A stretch of DNA of 64,000 nucleotides from Aliarcobacter lanthieri (GTDB lineage Bacteria; Campylobacterota; Campylobacteria; Campylobacterales; Arcobacteraceae): positions 2,108,001 to 2,172,000 of the forward strand of contig NZ_CP053839.1 in NCBI RefSeq assembly GCF_013201625.1, given 5' to 3'. How positions within the stretch are numbered: the stretch's first letter is position 1; every line of letters starts with the position of its first letter. Below, piece after piece: positions 47,467 to 56,833 of the stretch. Position numbers and translations under genes: made by a program. The notes under the pieces are model-generated. The model saw only the letters and a list, made by a program, of their open reading frames with translations, ran no database searches and was not told the origin of the DNA.

Positions 47467-48264
47467 ATGAACAATATTCACAAAACAGCTATCATTGAAG
47501 ATGGTGCAGTTTTAGGCGAAAATGTAACTATTGGAGCTTATACAATTATTGGAAAAGATGTAAAAATTGGAGATGGAACAATAATAGATTCTCACTCACT
47601 AATTACAGGAAAAACTACAATAGGTAAAAACAACCATATTTTTTCTCATGCTTCAATAGGTTCAATTCCTCAAGATTTAAAATTTAATAATGAAGATGTA
47701 GAATTAATCATTGGAGATAATAATAAGATAAGAGAATTTACTCTATTTAATCCTGGAACTTCTGGGGGTGGAAGTATAACAAAAATAGGAGATAACAACT
47801 TATTTATGGGATATGTTCACGTAGCACACGATTGTATAATAGGCAATAATTGTATTTTTGCAAATGCAGCAACATTAGCAGGTCATGTAGAATGTGATGA
47901 TTTTGTTATTGTTGGAGGATTGACTCCAATTCATCAATTTTGTAAGTTAGGTACTCAAGTTATGGTTGGAGGAGCAAGTGCTGTTACACAAGATATTCCA
48001 CCATTTTGTTTAGCTGAGGGTAATAAAGCAGTTTTAAGAGGATTAAATTTAACAGGTCTTAGAAGAAGATTTGAGAATAGAGAAGATATTGATGCTATAA
48101 AACATGCATACAGAGAACTTTTTGAGTCTGGTAAACCACTACAAGAAGTAGCACGTGATTTATTTGAAAATTACGAAAATAAATATGTAAAAGAGTTAGC
48201 AAGTTTTGTTTTAAACACAAAACGAGGAATTCCATTTAATAGAAAAAGTGAAGATAAAATATGA
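47467..48264 (+). CDS. lpxA: UDP-N-acetylglucosamine acyltransferase
   Basis: The 265-residue protein is a left-handed beta-helix with hexapeptide repeats ([26 protein letters not shown] and later turns), [32 protein letters not shown] (catalytic His), and [18 protein letters not shown]. The C-terminal helical part has [13 protein letters not shown]. It adds a 3-hydroxyacyl chain from ACP to UDP-GlcNAc, the first step of lipid A. It overlaps clpX by 4 bases. Confidence 0.95.
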   Translation: MNNIHKTAIIEDGAVLGENVTIGAYTIIGKDVKIGDGTIIDSHSLITGKTTIGKNNHIFSHASIGSIPQDLKFNNEDVELIIGDNNKIREFTLFNPGTSGGGSITKIGDNNLFMGYVHVAHDCIIGNNCIFANAATLAGHVECDDFVIVGGLTPIHQFCKLGTQVMVGGASAVTQDIPPFCLAEGNKAVLRGLNLTGLRRRFENREDIDAIKHAYRELFESGKPLQEVARDLFENYENKYVKELASFVLNTKRGIPFNRKSEDKI

Positions 48265-49481
48265 GTAAAATAGTTTGTGATTTTTGTGGAGCAGCAGATA
48301 CAAAAACAAATCCAATAATTACTGGAGATAACGCAAGTATTTGTAAAGCTTGTGTTAGTGCTGCAAATGAGATAATGAATGCTGAATTAGATAGTACAAT
48401 TCTAGCTCCAAAAGATTTAGAGCAAAAAGAAATTAAGATTAAAACTCCAGCTGAATTAAAAAAGATTTTAGATGAGTATGTAATAGGTCAAGATAGAGCA
48501 AAAAAAGTTCTTTCAGTAGCTGTTTATAATCACTATAAAAGAATATTTAGAAAAGATGAAGTAAATGGAGATATTGAATTAAATAAATCAAATGTCCTTT
48601 TAATTGGTCCAACAGGAAGTGGTAAAACACTACTTGCTCAAACAATTTCAAAGTATCTTGATGTCCCATTAGCAATTGCTGATGCTACAAGTTTAACAGA
48701 AGCTGGATACGTTGGTGATGATGTTGAAAATGTTGTAACAAGACTTGTTCAAGCAGCTAATGGAGATATTGAAAAAGCTCAAAGAGGAATTATATTTATT
48801 GATGAAATAGATAAAATTGCAAGAATGAGTGAAAATAGAAGTATTACAAGAGATGTTTCAGGAGAAGGTGTTCAACAAGCCTTATTAAAAATAGTTGAAG
48901 GTGCAGTTGTAAATGTCCCTCCAAAAGGTGGAAGAAAACATCCAGGACAAGACTCTTTACAAGTTGATACTACTAATATTTTATTTATTTGTGGTGGAGC
49001 TTTTGATGGTTTGGAAGATATCATTAGAAGAAAACAAGGTTCAAATGTTTTAGGATTTAATCAAGATAAAAAATCAAAAGATGAGCAAGATAAAATTATA
49101 TCAAAAGTTGAAACTGATGATTTAGTGAAATATGGACTTATTCCAGAGTTAATTGGAAGATTACATATGGTAGCAACTTTAAATGAAATTACAAAAGAAG
49201 ATATGGTTCATATATTAACTGAACCAAAAAATGCACTAATTAAACAATATAAAAAACTATTTGAAATGGATAATGTAAATTTAGAGTTTGAAAAAGATGC
49301 TCTTTTAGAACTTGCTGAACTTGCAATAAAAAGAAAAACTGGTGCTAGAGGACTTAGATCAATATTAGAAGATATTATGCTTGATATTATGTTTGATCTT
49401 CCAAAGTATAAAAATAAGAAAATAATTATTACAAAAGATGTGATTTTAAAAAAAGAAGAACCAATAGTAAATAAAGGATAA
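48261..49481 (+). CDS. clpX: ClpP protease ATP-binding subunit ClpX
   Basis: The 406-residue protein has the N-terminal zinc finger (VCDFCGAAD and ICKACV), [23 protein letters not shown], Walker A in [15 protein letters not shown], Walker B in [11 protein letters not shown], the pore loop region after [10 protein letters not shown], and [14 protein letters not shown] near the ClpP-binding IGF loop. It unfolds proteins for ClpP. The place between lpxA and mreB is the same as in Campylobacter. Confidence 0.97.
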   Translation: MSKIVCDFCGAADTKTNPIITGDNASICKACVSAANEIMNAELDSTILAPKDLEQKEIKIKTPAELKKILDEYVIGQDRAKKVLSVAVYNHYKRIFRKDEVNGDIELNKSNVLLIGPTGSGKTLLAQTISKYLDVPLAIADATSLTEAGYVGDDVENVVTRLVQAANGDIEKAQRGIIFIDEIDKIARMSENRSITRDVSGEGVQQALLKIVEGAVVNVPPKGGRKHPGQDSLQVDTTNILFICGGAFDGLEDIIRRKQGSNVLGFNQDKKSKDEQDKIISKVETDDLVKYGLIPELIGRLHMVATLNEITKEDMVHILTEPKNALIKQYKKLFEMDNVNLEFEKDALLELAELAIKRKTGARGLRSILEDIMLDIMFDLPKYKNKKIIITKDVILKKEEPIVNKG

Positions 49482-49486
49482 ATAAA

Positions 49487-50527
49487 ATGATTTTAGATAA
49501 ATTAATTGGCGTTTTTTCAAACGACATGGCGATAGATTTAGGTACTGCAAATACAATTGTTTCAGTAAGAGGAAAAGGAATTATCATAAATGAGCCTTCA
49601 GTTGTAGCAGTACAAAATGATAGACATGGTAAAGATAAAATCTTAGCAGTTGGTCAAGAAGCGAAAAGAATGCTTGGTAAAACTCCTTTAAATATTCAAG
49701 CTGTTCGACCTATGCAAGATGGAGTTATCGCAGATTTTGAAATGACTGAAAGAATGATTAGATACTTTATCGAAAAAGCTCACTCAAGAAAATCATTTAT
49801 TCGTCCAAGAGTAATTATTTGTATCCCTTATGGTATTACTCAAGTTGAGAGAAAAGCTGTTGAAGAATCTGCTATGAGTGCTGGGGCAAGAGAAGTATTT
49901 TTAGTTGAAGAACCAATGGCAGCAGCTATTGGAGCAGGAATTCCAGTTTCAGATCCAGAAGGACACGTTATTGTTGATATTGGTGGAGGAACTACTGAAA
50001 TTGGTGTTACAAGTTTAGGTGGATTAGTTTTATGTAAAAGTGTAAAAGTTGGTGGAGATAAAATAGATAGATCAATTATCGAATATGTAAGACAAAACTA
50101 TAATTTATTCATAGGTGAAAGAACTGCTGAAACTGTAAAAATAGAAATAGGAGCAGCTGTAAAACTAGAACCTGAACTAAAAATACAAATTAAAGGTAAA
50201 GATCATTCTGGATATTTATCTACTATTGAACTAGGTAGTGAAGGAATAAGAATTGCAATTAAAGAACCTCTAAAAGAGATTGCTTCAGCTATTAGAAGTG
50301 TTTTAGAAAATATGCCACCTGATTTGGCAGGAGATGTTGTTGATAATGGTATTATCATAACTGGTGGTGGTGCTTTAATTAGAGGATTAGATAAATATCT
50401 AATGGAAATTGTAAAAATTCCTGTAAAAATAGCAGAAGAACCACTATTATCTGTTGCTTATGGAACAAGCCAAGTTCTTGATGAACCAGAGCTTTTAAAA
50501 GTTATAGAAGATATGAAAAACTCTTAA
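49487..50527 (+). CDS. mreB: Rod shape-determining protein MreB
   Basis: The 346-residue actin-like protein has MAIDLGTANTIVSVRGKGIIINEPSVVAV (phosphate 1), ADFEMTERMIRYFI, FLVEEPMAAAIGAGIPV, VIVDIGGGTTEIGVTSLGG (phosphate 2), and IIITGGGALIRGLDKYL (adenosine). It forms filaments under the inner membrane that guide cell wall synthesis with MreC, which is encoded 8 bases downstream. Confidence 0.97.
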   Translation: MILDKLIGVFSNDMAIDLGTANTIVSVRGKGIIINEPSVVAVQNDRHGKDKILAVGQEAKRMLGKTPLNIQAVRPMQDGVIADFEMTERMIRYFIEKAHSRKSFIRPRVIICIPYGITQVERKAVEESAMSAGAREVFLVEEPMAAAIGAGIPVSDPEGHVIVDIGGGTTEIGVTSLGGLVLCKSVKVGGDKIDRSIIEYVRQNYNLFIGERTAETVKIEIGAAVKLEPELKIQIKGKDHSGYLSTIELGSEGIRIAIKEPLKEIASAIRSVLENMPPDLAGDVVDNGIIITGGGALIRGLDKYLMEIVKIPVKIAEEPLLSVAYGTSQVLDEPELLKVIEDMKNS

Positions 50528-50534
50528 TTTTTAA

Positions 50535-51362
50535 ATGAAGCGAATACTTTTTATTTTTCTATTTTTAATTGCTGGACTAGCTTATCTTTTTGAATTAGAT
50601 AAGTTTCTAGCAAAACATTTTAGTGTATTTTCAACAATAAAAACTGCATATATAAATACATATATTTCTGTATCAGAAAAAATTGCAAATCACTTTGAAC
50701 ATGAACGAATGATAAAAGAACTTCAAACTGAAAATATAGAACTAAAAGAGTATAAAATACTTTATAATGAATCTCATGCAAGAATTAATAATTTTAAAGA
50801 GTTTATAAAAAATGTTGAACTCCCAGATGTAGATTCTCAAATAGAGATAATAAGAGTTTTATCATATATAAATTTTGATGACTTTACAAATGTTTGGTTA
50901 GATAGAGTTCCTGAACCAAATAATAAAATATTGGGATTAATTTCTGAAAATTATGCATCTGGAATTGCTCTGAACAAACAAGGAAAACTAATAGGTCTTT
51001 TAAATGGAAATAAAGATTGTACATATGCTGTCTTTATAGGAGCAGATAAAAGTCCTGGTATTGTAACTGCTGCTGATAATTTAGATGAACTTTTTGTAAA
51101 ATTTATTCCTATTTGGTCTGATATTCATATTGGTGATGAAGTTATAACTTCTGGTATGGATAATATCTTCTTTGAAGGCTTAAAAGTTGGAAAAGTTACA
51201 GAAATAAAAGAGTTCCCAGATATGAAAATTGCAACTATTAAACCATATGCTAGTCCGCTTAAAAAAAGATATTTTTATACTTACAAAAAAATAAACAATT
51301 TAGATGATGATTTAAAAAATCCTGAAGAAATAAAACAATTAGAAGAAAATCTTAATAACTAG
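50535..51362 (+). CDS. mreC: Rod shape-determining protein MreC
   Basis: The 275-residue protein has one N-terminal membrane segment (ILFIFLFLIAGLAYLFELD), a coiled-coil region (MIKELQTENIELKEYKIL), and a beta-rich periplasmic part with LGLISENYASGIALNKQGKLIGL and GDEVITSGMDNIFFEGLKVGKVTEI, typical of MreC. It links MreB to periplasmic wall enzymes. No MreD is seen after it. It ends with an 11-base overlap with the convergent ribE. Confidence 0.9.
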   Translation: MKRILFIFLFLIAGLAYLFELDKFLAKHFSVFSTIKTAYINTYISVSEKIANHFEHERMIKELQTENIELKEYKILYNESHARINNFKEFIKNVELPDVDSQIEIIRVLSYINFDDFTNVWLDRVPEPNNKILGLISENYASGIALNKQGKLIGLLNGNKDCTYAVFIGADKSPGIVTAADNLDELFVKFIPIWSDIHIGDEVITSGMDNIFFEGLKVGKVTEIKEFPDMKIATIKPYASPLKKRYFYTYKKINNLDDDLKNPEEIKQLEENLNN

Positions 51363-51960
51363 CCATTATCTTATCTACTTCACTCCAAGTTAAACTATTG
51401 TCTTTTTTAAATAAATTGTAAACATATCTTGCAAACATATCTGTTTCTATATTTACCTTTGATCCAATTTTGTATCTTTTAAAAAGTGTATTTTGAATTG
51501 TATGTGGAATAATTGTAAGTCTAAAACTATCTTTAAAAACTTCATTTATAGTTAAAGATACCCCATCAATAGTTATACTTCCTTTTGAAATAATATATTT
51601 CATAAATTCTTTAGGAAGTAATATAAAAAAATCTGTTGAATTTCCATTTTGTACTATTTTTGAAATCGTTCCTACACAATCAACATGCCCTTGTACAATA
51701 TGCCCTTCAAATCTATCTCCCATTTGCATTGCTGGTTCTATATGAACTTCATTTTTATAGTTTTCCATAGCTATAATTTTTTGAGTTTCTGGAGACAACT
51801 CAACAGTAAAACTACCTTTTTGAATTTTTACAACAGTTAAACAAGATCCATTTACAGCTATTGAATCCCCTATTTTAGGATTATATTGTGCTTTTAATGT
51901 TAAAAAGTTATTTGTAAAACTTTCAACTTTTGCTAATTCTCTAATAAGTCCTGTAAACAC
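51352..51960 (-). CDS. ribE: Riboflavin synthase, alpha chain
   Basis: The 202-residue protein has two lumazine-binding repeats: MFTGLIRELAKVESF with IGDSIAVNGSCLTVV, and GHIVQGHVDCVGTISK with GSITIDGVSLTIN. The order and length match RibE (also called RibC). It makes riboflavin from two molecules of dimethylribityllumazine. It starts directly after the transporter gene upstream on the same strand and overlaps mreC by 11 bases at its end. Confidence 0.94.
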   Translation of the reverse strand: MFTGLIRELAKVESFTNNFLTLKAQYNPKIGDSIAVNGSCLTVVKIQKGSFTVELSPETQKIIAMENYKNEVHIEPAMQMGDRFEGHIVQGHVDCVGTISKIVQNGNSTDFFILLPKEFMKYIISKGSITIDGVSLTINEVFKDSFRLTIIPHTIQNTLFKRYKIGSKVNIETDMFARYVYNLFKKDNSLTWSEVDKIMASY

Positions 51961-52929
51961 TTAAAAACCTTTCTTATTTAATCTTTTAAAAATAAATATA
52001 TATATTATTGAGCTAATCAACTCTATAAAAGTTTGAGTAACAATAACAGCTGGAAGTAAAGGTAAAGCATTTGGAATAGCTAAAGCCAACGGTAAAATAA
52101 TCAAAGAATTTCTTGTTGCTGAACTAAATGCTATTGCACTTTTTTCTTTTACTTCAAATATAAATAATCTACCAATATTAAATCCAATAATAGGTGCAAT
52201 AATAGCAAAAGCTATATAAATGGGAATAATAAATAAAATATCATTTATAGCTTGACTTAATTGTGGAATAACAGTCAATATAACAACAAATAAAACAAAA
52301 GCTGTTGAAGGAACAGGAAGAAGATTGAAAATATCTACTAATTTTTCTATAAAAATACTTTTTTTAGAAAATATTTGAAAAAATGTTGCTAACACAAAAG
52401 GGATTAAAATTAAGAATATAAAAGCTTCTATAAAAGGTGTTATTTCTACTAAATTAGATGCTTCCTTACCTAAAAACATAGATAAATATACTGGTAATAG
52501 TAACATTTGAATTATTAATAAAATAGGTGTTGAAGCAAGAATTAATTTTGAATCAGCCTTTCCTAAATGAGAAAATGTAACAACATAATCTACACAAGGA
52601 GTCAATAAAACAAATAGCACTCCCAATCTTAATAAAGGATTATCAGGTAAAAACTGTATAAGAATAAAAACCAATATAGGAATAATAATAAAATTTGAAA
52701 ATAGCAAAGCAAAAATAAATTTAGTTTTCCTAAATGCTTGAGATAGTTCTGAAATAGGAACCTGTAAAAAAGTAACAAATAACATTAAAGCTAATGCTGG
52801 ATTAATCATACTTTCAAAATTAGAAGTATTTGGTACAATAAAAGTGATTAGAATAGCAATTGCGATTATTATAAAATATATAGCAATTTGATAATTTTCC
52901 ATAAAATCTTTTAGTTTTATAAAATTCAT
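51961..52929 (-). CDS. ACR3/bile-acid:sodium symporter-family transporter
   Basis: The 322-residue protein has about ten hydrophobic segments, with ALALMLFVTFLQVPISELSQAFR, LLTPCVDYVVTFSHLGKADSKLILASTPIL, and KEKSAIAFSSATRNSLIILPLALAIPN. The TPCVDY and SSATRNSL motifs point to the arsenite (ACR3) branch of the bile-acid symporter superfamily, where a cysteine in TM4 is needed. No ArsR or arsenate reductase is next to it, so arsenite as a substrate is uncertain. It could carry another anion. It is directly followed by ribE on the same strand. Confidence 0.75.
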   Translation of the reverse strand: MNFIKLKDFMENYQIAIYFIIIAIAILITFIVPNTSNFESMINPALALMLFVTFLQVPISELSQAFRKTKFIFALLFSNFIIIPILVFILIQFLPDNPLLRLGVLFVLLTPCVDYVVTFSHLGKADSKLILASTPILLIIQMLLLPVYLSMFLGKEASNLVEITPFIEAFIFLILIPFVLATFFQIFSKKSIFIEKLVDIFNLLPVPSTAFVLFVVILTVIPQLSQAINDILFIIPIYIAFAIIAPIIGFNIGRLFIFEVKEKSAIAFSSATRNSLIILPLALAIPNALPLLPAVIVTQTFIELISSIIYIFIFKRLNKKGF

Positions 52930-53083
52930 TTGAACTCCATCATAAATAGAATTTCGATTATACTTAAAAAACCTTTAGATAAAATTTGTATATATTGACT
53001 ATAATTGATAAATAAATTATTTTTCTCTTAATTAAAAATTAAGAATTATTTTTCTAAACTACGACAAATTTAGATATCTCATA

Positions 53084-53095
53084 AAAGGAGCGGAG
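53084..53095 (+). promoter_or_regulatory. Strong ribosome binding site of the leader ORF
   Basis: AAAGGAG (53084-53090) ends five bases before an ATG at 53096, and a further GGAG lies at 53092-53095 just before it. This is one of the best Shine-Dalgarno sequences in the window, in a region without a listed gene. It is the main argument that the short ORF is translated. Confidence 0.6.
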
Positions 53096-53167
53096 ATGGA
53101 TTCAGATAGTAGTCAGAGTAGATTCATGAAGTTTTATTTTATGATTAATATAAACTTGAGTATTTAA
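53096..53167 (+). CDS. Putative leader peptide of mgtE (23 codons)
   Basis: The ORF encodes 23 residues beginning M-D-S-D-S-S-Q-S-R-F-M-K-F and ending in a hydrophobic part with I, N and L. It has an optimal ribosome binding site. It lies 168 bases upstream of the magnesium transporter gene mgtE. Early acidic residues (positions 2 and 4) followed by R and K-F recall the enteric MgtL leader (which begins Met-Glu-Pro-Asp-Pro), whose translation senses low magnesium. The second half of the ORF forms the left arm of a hairpin with sequence beyond its stop codon, so translation would prevent pairing. Function is inferred. It could also be a small free-standing protein. Confidence 0.5.
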   Translation: MDSDSSQSRFMKFYFMININLSI

Positions 53168-53215
53168 AATATTAATATAAACCTTAAAATTCTTATAAAT
53201 CATTAAAACTTCATG
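53125..53215 (+). other. Long-range hairpin in the mgtE leader
   Basis: CATGAAGTTTTA (53125-53136) pairs perfectly with TAAAACTTCATG (53204-53215). ATGATT (53141-53146) pairs with AATCAT (53198-53203), leaving a TTTT bulge on the left arm. The loop of about 50 bases is AT-rich and holds a 12-base direct repeat. No T tract follows the right arm, so it is not a plain terminator. It could control access to downstream sequence or stop a transcript together with Rho. Confidence 0.55.
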
Positions 53216-53335
53216 TAAATTGCTTTAACCTAAAGTTGATAGTTTTGTACAATAATCTTTAAAATCCTATTTGTAGATTGTAATCAATATAATACTTAAC
53301 TATTGTAAATTAAACAAATTTGTATGGAGTAAAAT

Positions 53336-54715
53336 ATGAATAAAAACGAATTAATTTCTAGTATAAAAAATGTTATACAAAATAAAAGTAAAAAAGAGAT
53401 TGTAAAAATCATACACAATACATACCCAGTAGATTTAATAGAAGCTTTTGAGGAGTTAGAACCTCAAGATATTTTTAATTTTATATCTTTGATGCCCCTA
53501 AAAAGCAGTTCAGAACTATTTGGATATTTAGATGAACAAATGCAATTAACTATTCTTGATTTTATGGATAGAACGATGATTAAAGAACTTCTTGAAAAAA
53601 TGCCAAGCGATGAAAGAGCTGATTTATTTAACATAATGTCAGAAACACTACAAGATAGAATTTTACCTATTTTAAATAAAGCAGAACAAGAAGATATAAT
53701 AAAATTATCATCTTATAATGAAAATGTAATTGGTTCACTTATGACATCAAACTATGCTACATTACAAGCTAGTATGAATGCATTAGAAGCAATATCATAT
53801 TTGAGAAAAATTGCTGGTGATATTGAAACTATTTATGAAACATTTGTAATAAATGAAAATAGAGAGCTTTTAGGAAGTGTCTCTTTACAAGCATTAATTA
53901 TGGCAGAACCAGATAGTTTAATAGAAGATTTTATGAGAAGCAATCCTATATCTTTAAAAGCTAGTGATCCCATAGAATTTTGTGTTAGGGTAATAAAAGA
54001 TTATGATTTAGTTATAGCACCTGTTGTTGATGATAACAATATACTTATGGGAATAATCACTTATGATGATGTTATTGATGTAGCTATTGAAGAAGCAGAA
54101 GAAGATTTCCAAAAAATGAGTGGTACAAGTGTTGAAGTAAATAAACATGGAAAAGTAGGTTTAATAACAAATATAAAAGAAGCAACAATATCAACTCTTT
54201 ATAAAAAAAGAATTTACTGGCTTGTTATTTTAGTTTTTGGTAATATATTTTCAAGTGCAGGTATAGCTTATTTTGAAGATACAATATCAGCATATATAGC
54301 TCTTGTATTCTTTTTACCATTACTTATAGGTAGTGGAGGAAATGCAGGTTCTCAATCTGCTACATTAACAGTAAGAGCTTTGGCTACAGGAGATATTAAA
54401 TTAAAAGATTGGGGAGGAATGCTTGGGAAAGAGCTAGTTATAGCTACTTTACTTGGAATAACTATGGCTTTAGCTGTAACTTTTATAGGTATTTATAGAG
54501 GTGGATATACTATAGCTTTAGTTGTATCTTTATCTATGATTTTTATAGTAATGTTTGGTAGTATTGTTGGAATGTCATTACCATTTTTACTAAGTAAATT
54601 TAAATTAGACCCAGCATCAGCTAGTTCACCACTTATTACTTCAATAACTGATGCTGTTGGTGTTTTAATATTCTTTTCTATTGCAACTGCAATTCTTGAT
54701 TTACCAACACCATAA
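53336..54715 (+). CDS. mgtE: Magnesium transporter MgtE
   Basis: The 459-residue protein has the MgtE layout: an N-terminal helical domain (MPLKSSSELFGYLDEQMQL, ELLEKMPSDERADLFNIM), two CBS domains (about 135-255, with VIGSLMTSNYATL and MGIITYDDVIDVAIEEAEEDFQKMSGTS), and a C-terminal channel with five membrane helices containing LLIGSGGNAGSQSATLTVRALATGDI. It brings in Mg2+ and closes when cytosolic Mg2+ is high. The ribosome binding site is TGGAG. A long leader with a likely peptide lies upstream and a strong terminator follows. Confidence 0.95.
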   Translation: MNKNELISSIKNVIQNKSKKEIVKIIHNTYPVDLIEAFEELEPQDIFNFISLMPLKSSSELFGYLDEQMQLTILDFMDRTMIKELLEKMPSDERADLFNIMSETLQDRILPILNKAEQEDIIKLSSYNENVIGSLMTSNYATLQASMNALEAISYLRKIAGDIETIYETFVINENRELLGSVSLQALIMAEPDSLIEDFMRSNPISLKASDPIEFCVRVIKDYDLVIAPVVDDNNILMGIITYDDVIDVAIEEAEEDFQKMSGTSVEVNKHGKVGLITNIKEATISTLYKKRIYWLVILVFGNIFSSAGIAYFEDTISAYIALVFFLPLLIGSGGNAGSQSATLTVRALATGDIKLKDWGGMLGKELVIATLLGITMALAVTFIGIYRGGYTIALVVSLSMIFIVMFGSIVGMSLPFLLSKFKLDPASASSPLITSITDAVGVLIFFSIATAILDLPTP

Positions 54716-54721
54716 ATTTTA

Positions 54722-54748
54722 AATAATGGCTTATAAATAGCCATTATT
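54722..54748 (+). terminator. Terminator after mgtE
   Basis: AATAATGGCT (54722-54731) pairs with AGCCATTATT (54739-54748) around a 7-base loop, 7 bases after the mgtE stop. A stem of 10 pairs with a GGC/GCC core is strong for this AT-rich genome. A short TCTATTG follows, so the U-tract is poor. Confidence 0.6.
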
Positions 54749-54836
54749 CTATTGTAAAAGTATATTTTCTTTTAAATATTAATATTTAAGAGAAAAATAA
54801 TAATCTTTAGTATATCTTATCTAATATATATTAAAC

Positions 54837-54871
54837 ACTTAAAAAACCTTTAGATAAAATTTGGATATAAT
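54837..54871 (+). promoter_or_regulatory. Promoter of mnmG with shared 27-base element
   Basis: The 27 bases from 54837 to 54863 (core ACCTTTAGATAAAATTTG) repeat exactly those at 52962-52988 in the mgtE leader region. They are followed here by TATAAT (54866-54871), about 73 bases before the mnmG start. Repetition upstream of two genes suggests a promoter or regulator site. Confidence 0.5.
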
Positions 54872-54943
54872 GCCCAAAATTCATAAGAAGCTTATTTTAA
54901 CTAATTTTATAAAATCGAAATATTCTTTCAAAAAGGAAAATAA

Positions 54944-56812
54944 ATGCAATACGATATTATCGTTGTTGGTGGTGGCCATGCGGGAATAGAAGCGGCCCTT
55001 TGTAGTGCAAGAATGGGTAAAAAAACACTATTAATCACTATGTTAGTTGAACAAATAGGAGCAGCTAGTTGTAACCCTGCTATTGGTGGTTTAGCAAAAG
55101 GTCATTTAGTTAGAGAATTAGATGCTCTAGGTGGAGAAATGGGGCTTTGTACAGATGCTACTGGAATACAATTTCGTATTTTAAATGGTTCAAAAGGAGC
55201 TGCTGTTCAGGGTTCAAGAGCACAAATTGATATGGATAAATACCGTGCATATATGAGAGAAGTTTGCCATAACACTCCAAATTTAGATATTTATCAAGAT
55301 GAAGTATCAGAACTTTTAGTAAAAAATAATGAAGTATATGGAGTAAAGACAAAATTAACAGAAGAATTTTTAGCAAAAAAAGTCATTCTAACAACTGGAA
55401 CTTTTATGCGTGGACTTGTTCATATTGGAGAAAATACTTATTCAGCTGGTCGAGCTTGGGAATTACCATCTTCTACACTTTCAACTCAACTAAAAGAATT
55501 AGGATTAGATGTAGGAAGACTAAAAACAGGAACTCCATCAAGAATTGATGCAAATTCAATAGATTTCTCAGTTATGGACTTGCATGGTGGAGATGTAAAT
55601 CCAGCACCATTTTCATTCAGAACGGATAAAAAAAGTTTTAATCCAACACAATATCCATGCTATGTTACTTATACAAATCTTGAAACACATGATATTATCT
55701 CACAAAATTTTCATAGAGCACCTATTTATACAGGGCAAATAGAAGGTTTAGGACCAAGATATTGTCCTAGTATTGAAGATAAAGTAAAAAGATTTAGTGA
55801 AAGAGATAGACATCAACTATTTTTGGAACCACAAACTTCAATGTGCACAGAATACTATATAAATGGTATGTCAAGCTCTCTTCCAATTGAAATTCAAAAA
55901 AAGATGATTCAATCTGTTCGTGGTTTAGAAAATGCTAGAATTGTAAGATACGGATATGCTATTGAATACGATTATGTTGATCCAACAGAGCTAAAACATA
56001 CTTTAGAAACTAAAAAAATAAAAAATCTCTATCATGCAGGTCAAATAAATGCAACAACAGGATATGAAGAAGCAGCAGCACAAGGACTTATGGCAAGTAT
56101 TAATGCCTGTTTAGCAATAGATGATAAAGAGCCTTTTATTTTACGAAGAGATGAAGCTTATATTGGAGTTTTAATCGATGATTTAGTAACAAAAGGAACT
56201 CATGAACCATATAGAATGTTTACTTCAAGAGCTGAATATAGACTGCTTTTAAGAGAAGAAAATGCTGATTTAAGGCTTAGCCAATATGGATATGAGTTAG
56301 GATTAATTTCAAAAGAACAATTAGAAAAAGTAGAAGAAAAAAGAAAGATTTTAAATGATGCTATTGAGTTTATGGCTTCAACTTGGCTAACTTCAAAAAA
56401 AGAGACTTTAGAACTTCTTGAAAGTATAGGTGAAGATAAAATCAATGATAAAGTTTTATTAATTGATTTGATAGGAAGGAATACTATTGACAATCAGAAA
56501 TTTGATATTCTTGTGCCAACTTTAGCAAATATTGATGAATACACAAAAGAACAAATTATAATAGAAGCAAAATATTATAGATATATTCAAAAACAACAAA
56601 AACAAATAGAAAAAATGAAAAAGATGTTAAAACTGAGAATACCTGATGAGTTTTCATATAAAGGGCTTCCAGGACTTTCAAATGAAGTTGTAGAAAAGCT
56701 AGAAAAACATAGACCACCAACACTTTACAATGCAAGTTTAATATCTGGTATTACTCCAGCTGCACTTGATATTATACATTTAAATTTGAATATGTTTTTA
56801 AAACAAAAATAG
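54944..56812 (+). CDS. mnmG: tRNA U34 carboxymethylaminomethyl-modification enzyme MnmG (GidA)
   Basis: The 622-residue flavoprotein has [28 protein letters not shown] (FAD site), [91 protein letters not shown] and [15 protein letters not shown]. The C-terminal domain ([36 protein letters not shown]) binds MnmE. The enzyme modifies uridine 34 of certain tRNAs. Length equals that of other MnmG proteins. The ribosome binding site is AAAGGAAAA. Confidence 0.97.
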   Translation: MQYDIIVVGGGHAGIEAALCSARMGKKTLLITMLVEQIGAASCNPAIGGLAKGHLVRELDALGGEMGLCTDATGIQFRILNGSKGAAVQGSRAQIDMDKYRAYMREVCHNTPNLDIYQDEVSELLVKNNEVYGVKTKLTEEFLAKKVILTTGTFMRGLVHIGENTYSAGRAWELPSSTLSTQLKELGLDVGRLKTGTPSRIDANSIDFSVMDLHGGDVNPAPFSFRTDKKSFNPTQYPCYVTYTNLETHDIISQNFHRAPIYTGQIEGLGPRYCPSIEDKVKRFSERDRHQLFLEPQTSMCTEYYINGMSSSLPIEIQKKMIQSVRGLENARIVRYGYAIEYDYVDPTELKHTLETKKIKNLYHAGQINATTGYEEAAAQGLMASINACLAIDDKEPFILRRDEAYIGVLIDDLVTKGTHEPYRMFTSRAEYRLLLREENADLRLSQYGYELGLISKEQLEKVEEKRKILNDAIEFMASTWLTSKKETLELLESIGEDKINDKVLLIDLIGRNTIDNQKFDILVPTLANIDEYTKEQIIIEAKYYRYIQKQQKQIEKMKKMLKLRIPDEFSYKGLPGLSNEVVEKLEKHRPPTLYNASLISGITPAALDIIHLNLNMFLKQK

Positions 56813-56833
56813 ATAAGTTCTCTTATCTATTTT
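56806..56833. terminator. Bidirectional terminator between mnmG and the AMIN-domain gene
   Basis: AAAATAGATAAG (56806-56817) pairs with CTTATCTATTTT (56822-56833) around a TTCT loop. The stop codons of both convergent genes lie in the stem. A and T runs flank the stem, so transcription can end from either direction. Confidence 0.65.

Larger units (their letters stand above)
52930..53335. promoter_or_regulatory. Divergent regulatory region and long leader of mgtE
   Basis: This 406-base region has no listed gene. From left to right it has a promoter-like TTTAGATAAAATTT (52974-52987, part of a 27-base repeat), a TATAAT at 53000-53005, a likely small ORF (53096-53167) with a strong ribosome binding site, a hairpin whose left arm lies in that ORF (53125-53146) and right arm downstream (53198-53215), a direct repeat of ATTAATATAAAC (53144-53155 and 53171-53182), a second TATAAT at 53288-53293, and the ribosome binding site TGGAG of mgtE at 53323-53327. 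No M-box consensus is recognisable. Confidence 0.6.

Noticed and set aside
52930-53335. M-box (Mg2+) riboswitch upstream of mgtE
   Set aside because: I could not find the conserved M-box core or the usual three-helix arrangement. A leader ORF and hairpin explain the region better.
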